Of a DNA stretch of 19,745 bases, positions 15,417 to 19,745 are shown one piece after another; within the stretch, counting starts at the first letter, position 1; the number at the start of each line of letters is the position of its first letter. Both the position numbers and the translations under genes were made by a program. The notes under the pieces are model-generated. The model had not been told where the DNA came from. It was given only the letters and a program-made list of their open reading frames with translations, and did no database searches. The DNA comes from Flavobacterium sp. (GTDB lineage Bacteria > Bacteroidota > Bacteroidia > Flavobacteriales > Flavobacteriaceae): contig JAAURU010000017.1 of the NCBI GenBank assembly GCA_012032075.1, positions 1 through 19,745 of the forward strand, given 5' to 3'.

Positions 15417-18400
15417 TTAATCCTTCGGCAAAGTACTAGGTTGCCCAATTTCTATTCCTAGCGAAATATCACTACTCTTAAAACTAGATTGTGTTTCTAA
15501 TTGACTTGGATTTTCACAATTATTAGGGTCATTTTCTGGGAAATAGGTAAAGGTTGTGTTACTGGTAATCCTGTAGATTTGTCTTGTAAATAGTAAGTGT
15601 AGTAGGCAACTTAGTAATCCAGTATTTACCTTGTGGTTTTCCTAGAGGAGCTTTCATTTCTTCTGTAATACTCATATACAAAGGATCACCTATTACTGGA
15701 ACTTCACCACCATTCCAAATAAGCCCTGTTTCTAAAAAGAATTGAACTGCATTTTCAAATCCGGGTCTTATGGTTACAATTACTCTTGCCATACCACTTT
15801 GTAAGAAACTTCTAAAAAGAGGATCAGTGCTATCTGAAACGTACATTTCTTGCCATTTTGCACGATTTGCCCAGTAATAGGGATAAAAAGTGTAATCCAT
15901 AATTTCCCATTCAAAAGCTTGTTCCATAAATTTTGCAAGTGCTGTATATTTATCTAAGTTATCGGTAAGGTTTACACCAAAATTTTCCATTTTGTCTCCT
16001 GTGGTAAAGCTTTGTCCTATTGTATTTGTAGATAAATAATCTTGCAACAAATAAGCAATACAATTGTGTTTTAAGACATCTTGTTCCATATAACGGTAAA
16101 ACTGTCCTATTTTGTCTTTTGCTTCTTGTTCTTTTTGTTTTTGCTCTTCGTCTAACTTAGCTTGTTCTTCTTGAAATTTTAAATAGGCTTCCTCATAAGC
16201 TTTTATGATAGCATTGAAGTTTTCTGTTTTCCATTTATTAATATACGCTTCACTTAATGCACAATTAATCACTACTTTTACACTATACCAAGTAACATTA
16301 TGACCGCGAACCATAAAGCTTACATCTCCAACAACGTTTAATCCATTTTCATTTTTACTAAAATTTATATCTCCATAACCTATTTCTCCTATTAAATCTC
16401 CTTTTAGATTTGAATGTAATATTTGTGAATATCTTGCACCATCCCAACCGCCTCCTCTATTTCGAGAGGAAGTACAACTAAAATTAGCAGATTTACCTAT
16501 ATAATTTTCCGTTATTTTTATATTTGAAAATTCCTGAAAATCATTATTTGTTGAAGGATTTCCATTTTGATTGTGAATAATTTGTATTGAATTTGGTAGT
16601 AATGTTTCCGTTTCCACTTTATAAATTTCTGCCCAGTGTTGAAGTAACTCTTTTGTAGCTGTTTTAGCATCTATCATTTTCCATGGAGCATCTGCTTTTC
16701 TTGGATCTACAGGTGCGGTTAATATTTGACCTTTGGCAACTGAAAGTGCTAGTCTATGTAATCTTGCAGGTTCTGGCACCATAAATTCAAACATAGTGCG
16801 TATTCCATAATTATATATTTGATTTTTATACTTTATATCAATCCATCGATACACTCCTGAAATATGTCTAGGTTGTGCCGCTTCTGGATTATCTGTCTCA
16901 GTTACTTTACCTCGATTATCAAATTCATGAACATTAGTTTCAGTATATTCTTTAATAATTTTTTGAATACGCTCTTCGGAAATTTTTGTTAAGACTCTTT
17001 CAGTTGCTTTTTCTGTTAGTTCTTGCGATTTCATTACCGCTTGTCTTGTACTGTCAAATTGAGAAGTATTGTTAGCATAATCAGCACCTATTTCAAATTT
17101 ATAGGCTCCAGAGTCATAATTAAAGCGTGTATGTGCAGTAATTGCATTTTGTTTGCTAATTTCTTTTGCAATTTCACTTTGCATATCGGTTCTAGAAGTT
17201 TTACTAGTATCTGATATTTTTTCAGTTTCTTGATATTTTGAGGTAGTATCTGTAATTTCAGAATATTCTCTAGAGACTGAAGATTTATGTCTTAACTCAC
17301 TTGCCATAACATTTTCAATGTTAGATACTAATCCTGGCACATAAGCATGAACACTTTGTACAACCTTTAAATAATCGGCCACACCAAGTCTTTTAATACC
17401 AAAATTCTTTCTTATAGGAGTTTCTATAATTTCTATCCCTTTTAAAGTTAGTATTCCAGTGTATGTTCTAAAATTTGAAATATTTAATAATTCTGTATAT
17501 CCTTGCCTTGAATTACCAAAATTAATTTCAATATTAAATTTTGAAATACTATTAAATCTATTACTTAATAAGCATAAAATGATTATTTTATTGTTTTTAA
17601 CTTCTAAATTGTAGTGGTTTTCTTCAAAAGTTCCTTGATCTGTAACTGAGATAGTTTTTGCTGATAAAATATTCCAAGAAGAATTTTCAAGTTCTATTAT
17701 AAATTGAGCATAATTTGAATTATATTCATTTGTTTTACTTAATGGAATTACTGTAAATGTATAAGCTAAGTGAGAAATAGATTGAATAGGACTAACTGGA
17801 ATGGTTGCTCCACCTAAATTTATATACTGGTCAAGCTGAATAGGACTTTCTTGTAAAGTAGTTTCTATTTGAGTAGAAATTTGATTTTCTATAGATGTTA
17901 TAACAGAATTATAAGAGTCAAACTCTTCGTTTATTTGAAGCAAATTACTATCGTAGCGGATTTGATTTTCAACAGAAGCTTTTTCTAAACTATCAGATTT
18001 TGGATTTGTTGAATCTGATTTTATGGTGAATAATTTCAAAAATAATTCAAATGATTCTGGTGAAAGTTTTGTTTTTAAATCTTCAAAATTAAGCTCACTT
18101 TTATATAAAAATTCAAAATTAGGAATAGAAATTTCATTTAAACGTTCGTTAAAATTGCTTTTCTCAATGTTGCTTTCATTATTAATAATTGAATCGTTAT
18201 TTTTTAATTCGTTAAGTAATGGCTGTACTTTTTCTTTATATGTAGCATAAGCAATATCATAAGCTTTGTTTTTTGATTAAAGTATGTTTCCTCAATCGCT
18301 TTTAATTCATTATTTAGTTTAACTAAAGCTACTTTTGCAAGAATATTATTTTGTACTTCAATATTCTTTTGAGCATCATGAATTAATCTAACTTCATCAT

Positions 18401-19043
18401 TAATTGTTAATGATTTTTCAATAGAAATGTTTTCTTCATCTACTTGTTCTGTAAAAAGTTCTTTTGGCAATACAATTGTTGCATTTAAGCCTTGGTTTAC
18501 TAATTGTTCACTTGTAAATTTAGTTAATTCAGTATTCTTATTTATGCTTTGGGCAAACCCAATATGGATAGCTTTTAATATATGACATATTGCTTCTTTT
18601 ACATAGAAGTCTTTTTGAGTTACTACTTGATATATTAAGTTATCCCATAAGTTAGCAATTTGAAATATGCTTTTTTTATTAAGTTCTTTATTTTTTGGAT
18701 CAATAAGTGAATTATAATAATCCTTTGTAAATTTTATTTCGTCTTTACTCAGAATTTCTCTTTTAGAAATTTTTCTACCAATAATTAGTAGTTGAGCATA
18801 AATACCAGATTCCATTTCGTTTTCTGACCCTAAAAGTGTTTTAAAACTTAATCCAGCTTTTGTCATTGCTGCCATTTTAGAAGATTGAGCTAGTCTATCT
18901 TTGACAGCTTGGTCAAAAAAGCCAGTTGCTCCTATTGGTCTTTGAATAAATCCAAGATTAATTCTATTAGTTTCAGTAAGTTTAGGGTTTCTAACACTTA
19001 CCATTCTAAAAAGTGTTTGCGACGCATTGTTGTGTGTTTCCAT
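15417..19043 (-). CDS. Large unrecognised protein, ~1209 aa (three frameshifts)
   Basis: Start ATG 19043, stop TAA 15417-15419 after repair. As sequenced it falls into pieces: 19043-18204, 18039-15559 and a short tail. A missing T at the T6 run 18269-18274 joins the first two (FNQKNKAYDIAYATY). Two missing bases near 15592 and 15545 join the tail (TTLTYLQDKSTGLP, PYFPENDPNNCENP). No signal peptide. Visible parts: N-terminal FRMVSVRNPKLTETNRINLG; helical region to ~residue 340; beta-rich region ~400-550; Ser/Thr/Lys-rich segment ~590-640; GVYRWIDIKYKNQIYNYG followed by FEFMVPEPARLHRLALS at about 725-760; a glycine-rich NRGGGWDGARY; a Glu/Lys/Gln coiled coil ~950-980 (EEQAKLDEEQKQKEQEAKDK); and a C-terminal aromatic FYPYYWANRAKWQEMY. 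Family unknown; looks structural. It lies between the patatin gene and the effectors. Confidence 0.65.
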
Positions 19044-19098
19044 TCTTAATTAATTTGTTATACTATAACTAACACTTTTGGTTTTATATTGTAAGAAT

Positions 19099-19132
19099 AA
19101 TCATAAATCTTTATTAAAAAATTATTATGATT
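19099..19132 (-). other. AT-rich hairpin between patatin and large gene
   Basis: AATCATAA (19099-19106) pairs with TTATGATT (19125-19132) in the 105-base gap, followed on the minus strand by TCTTACAATATA without a U tract. It is weak, and I see no confident promoter in this gap, so the large gene may be read from the patatin transcript. Confidence 0.3.
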
Positions 19133-19148
19133 AAGTTAATTTTAAAAT

Positions 19149-19745
19149 TTACTTGTATTTCACTAGTTTCTTAGCGATTTCATTTAAAGTAAACCGGTTT
19201 TGATCTATAAAATACAAACCTGCCTGAATAAGTTCAAATATGTTTTTTTTAGAAGTATCGTCCATTTCTGGTGATGCGCTTTTTAGTTGTGGCATTAAAC
19301 GATGATAATTCTTTCTATTTCTAGGAGATTGCGCTTCATACATTTTACTTAAATGATAATCTACGGTTTCGGCATTGGCAGACAATAAAATATCAATTAA
19401 CGGAGAAATCCATTTAATTTTTCCAGCATTGGCAAATTTTTCAAAGGTATAAGGCTTTAAAACTTCACCTGTTCCTATTGAAATCATAAGCATATCTTTA
19501 ATAGAAGGATAATCTATTTTTTCTGCATCATTTAGAACTTGAGAAAAAGCAATTTTTCTAGCCTCGGCATAAGCACAAAGCGCTGGATTGTTAGCATAAA
19601 CACCACCATCTATCAATGTAAATTCTTGTTCGTAAAGTGATTTAATTTTGGCAGGTTCAAAATAAGTTGGTGCTGCACTTGTAGCTCTACAAACGTCTTT
19701 TACATAAAAATTTTCTAGAGGAGAATGTGCCTCATGACTGCAAAA
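19149..19745 (-). CDS. Patatin-like phospholipase (5' part beyond the right edge)
   Basis: The last ~198 codons of a patatin-like lipid hydrolase; the N-terminal GxSxG nucleophile region lies outside the window. Seen here: KDVCRATSAAPTYFEPAK, the family block before the catalytic Asp, then LIDGGVYANNPALCAYAEA carrying the catalytic DGG. Also MLMISIGTGEVLKPY and a helical C-terminus. The frame is open from 19745 to the stop at 19149 with no break; an ATG at 19616 is internal, not the start. Patatins cleave acyl chains from phospholipids, and bacterial ones serve as effectors, secreted toxins or defence-system killers. Here it precedes the large unrecognised gene and effector array on the same strand, so a shared transcript is plausible, but its part in the system is not shown. 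Confidence 0.9.
   Translation of the reverse strand, partial: FCSHEAHSPLENFYVKDVCRATSAAPTYFEPAKIKSLYEQEFTLIDGGVYANNPALCAYAEARKIAFSQVLNDAEKIDYPSIKDMLMISIGTGEVLKPYTFEKFANAGKIKWISPLIDILLSANAETVDYHLSKMYEAQSPRNRKNYHRLMPQLKSASPEMDDTSKKNIFELIQAGLYFIDQNRFTLNEIAKKLVKYK

Noticed and set aside
19149..19616. Complete small patatin starting at 19616
   Set aside because: The frame continues upstream to the window edge with patatin-like sequence (KDVCRATSAAPTYFEP); the ATG is internal.
1..19745. CRISPR array, tRNA, rRNA, insertion sequence or integrase
   Set aside because: No regularly spaced repeats, no tRNA- or rRNA-like segments, and no transposase or integrase motifs were seen in any frame.

Overview
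The window looks like a chromosomal segment of a flavobacterium (Bacteroidota, Flavobacteriaceae, probably Flavobacterium or a close relative). It is strongly AT-rich. It carries a type IX secretion (T9SS) cargo tail followed by a PorP/SprF protein, Bacteroidota lipoproteins with short Cys-anchored signals, a promoter of the TAnnTTTG type, and genes that overlap as TAATG.

Positions 1-5514 run on the plus strand: the 3' end of a T9SS cargo protein with a type B sorting tail, a PorP/SprF outer-membrane protein, phosphoglycerate kinase (pgk), a lytic transglycosylase with LysM repeats, and a DUF4837 lipoprotein. An ElaA-type acetyltransferase follows (5594-6046). A convergent minus-strand block holds rnpA, a DUF4349 lipoprotein and a C-terminal-processing S41 protease (9133-6172). 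A plus-strand msrA lipoprotein and a minus-strand cupredoxin-like lipoprotein follow; they share a bidirectional terminator.

From 10.6 kb to the right edge everything is on the minus strand and accessory in character. In order of transcription there is a patatin-like phospholipase (cut by the edge), a protein of about 1209 aa that I do not recognise, and then three consecutive effector/immunity-like modules. Module 1 is a 223-aa beta-rich carrier, a 168-aa C-terminal domain and a DKNYY-type lipoprotein. Module 2 is a start-less toxin-tip-like fragment with a 284-aa lipoprotein. Module 3 is a start-less 394-codon tip with a hydrophobic segment and a PD-(D/E)XK nuclease-like end, with a 147-aa cytoplasmic protein. 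Each presumed immunity gene overlaps the end of its partner. Immunity location differs by module: lipoproteins in modules 1 and 2, and no signal peptide behind the nuclease. The array ends at a minus-strand terminator at 10613-10634. I read this as a polymorphic-toxin locus with displaced orphan tips. It is the most interesting part of the window.

A second theme is reading-frame damage. I count about 15 single-base frame breaks, almost all in short homopolymers. They hit essential genes such as pgk as well as accessory ones, and each repairs to a full-length family member. Uncorrected sequencing errors are the likeliest cause, so the broken genes are annotated below as single repaired genes.
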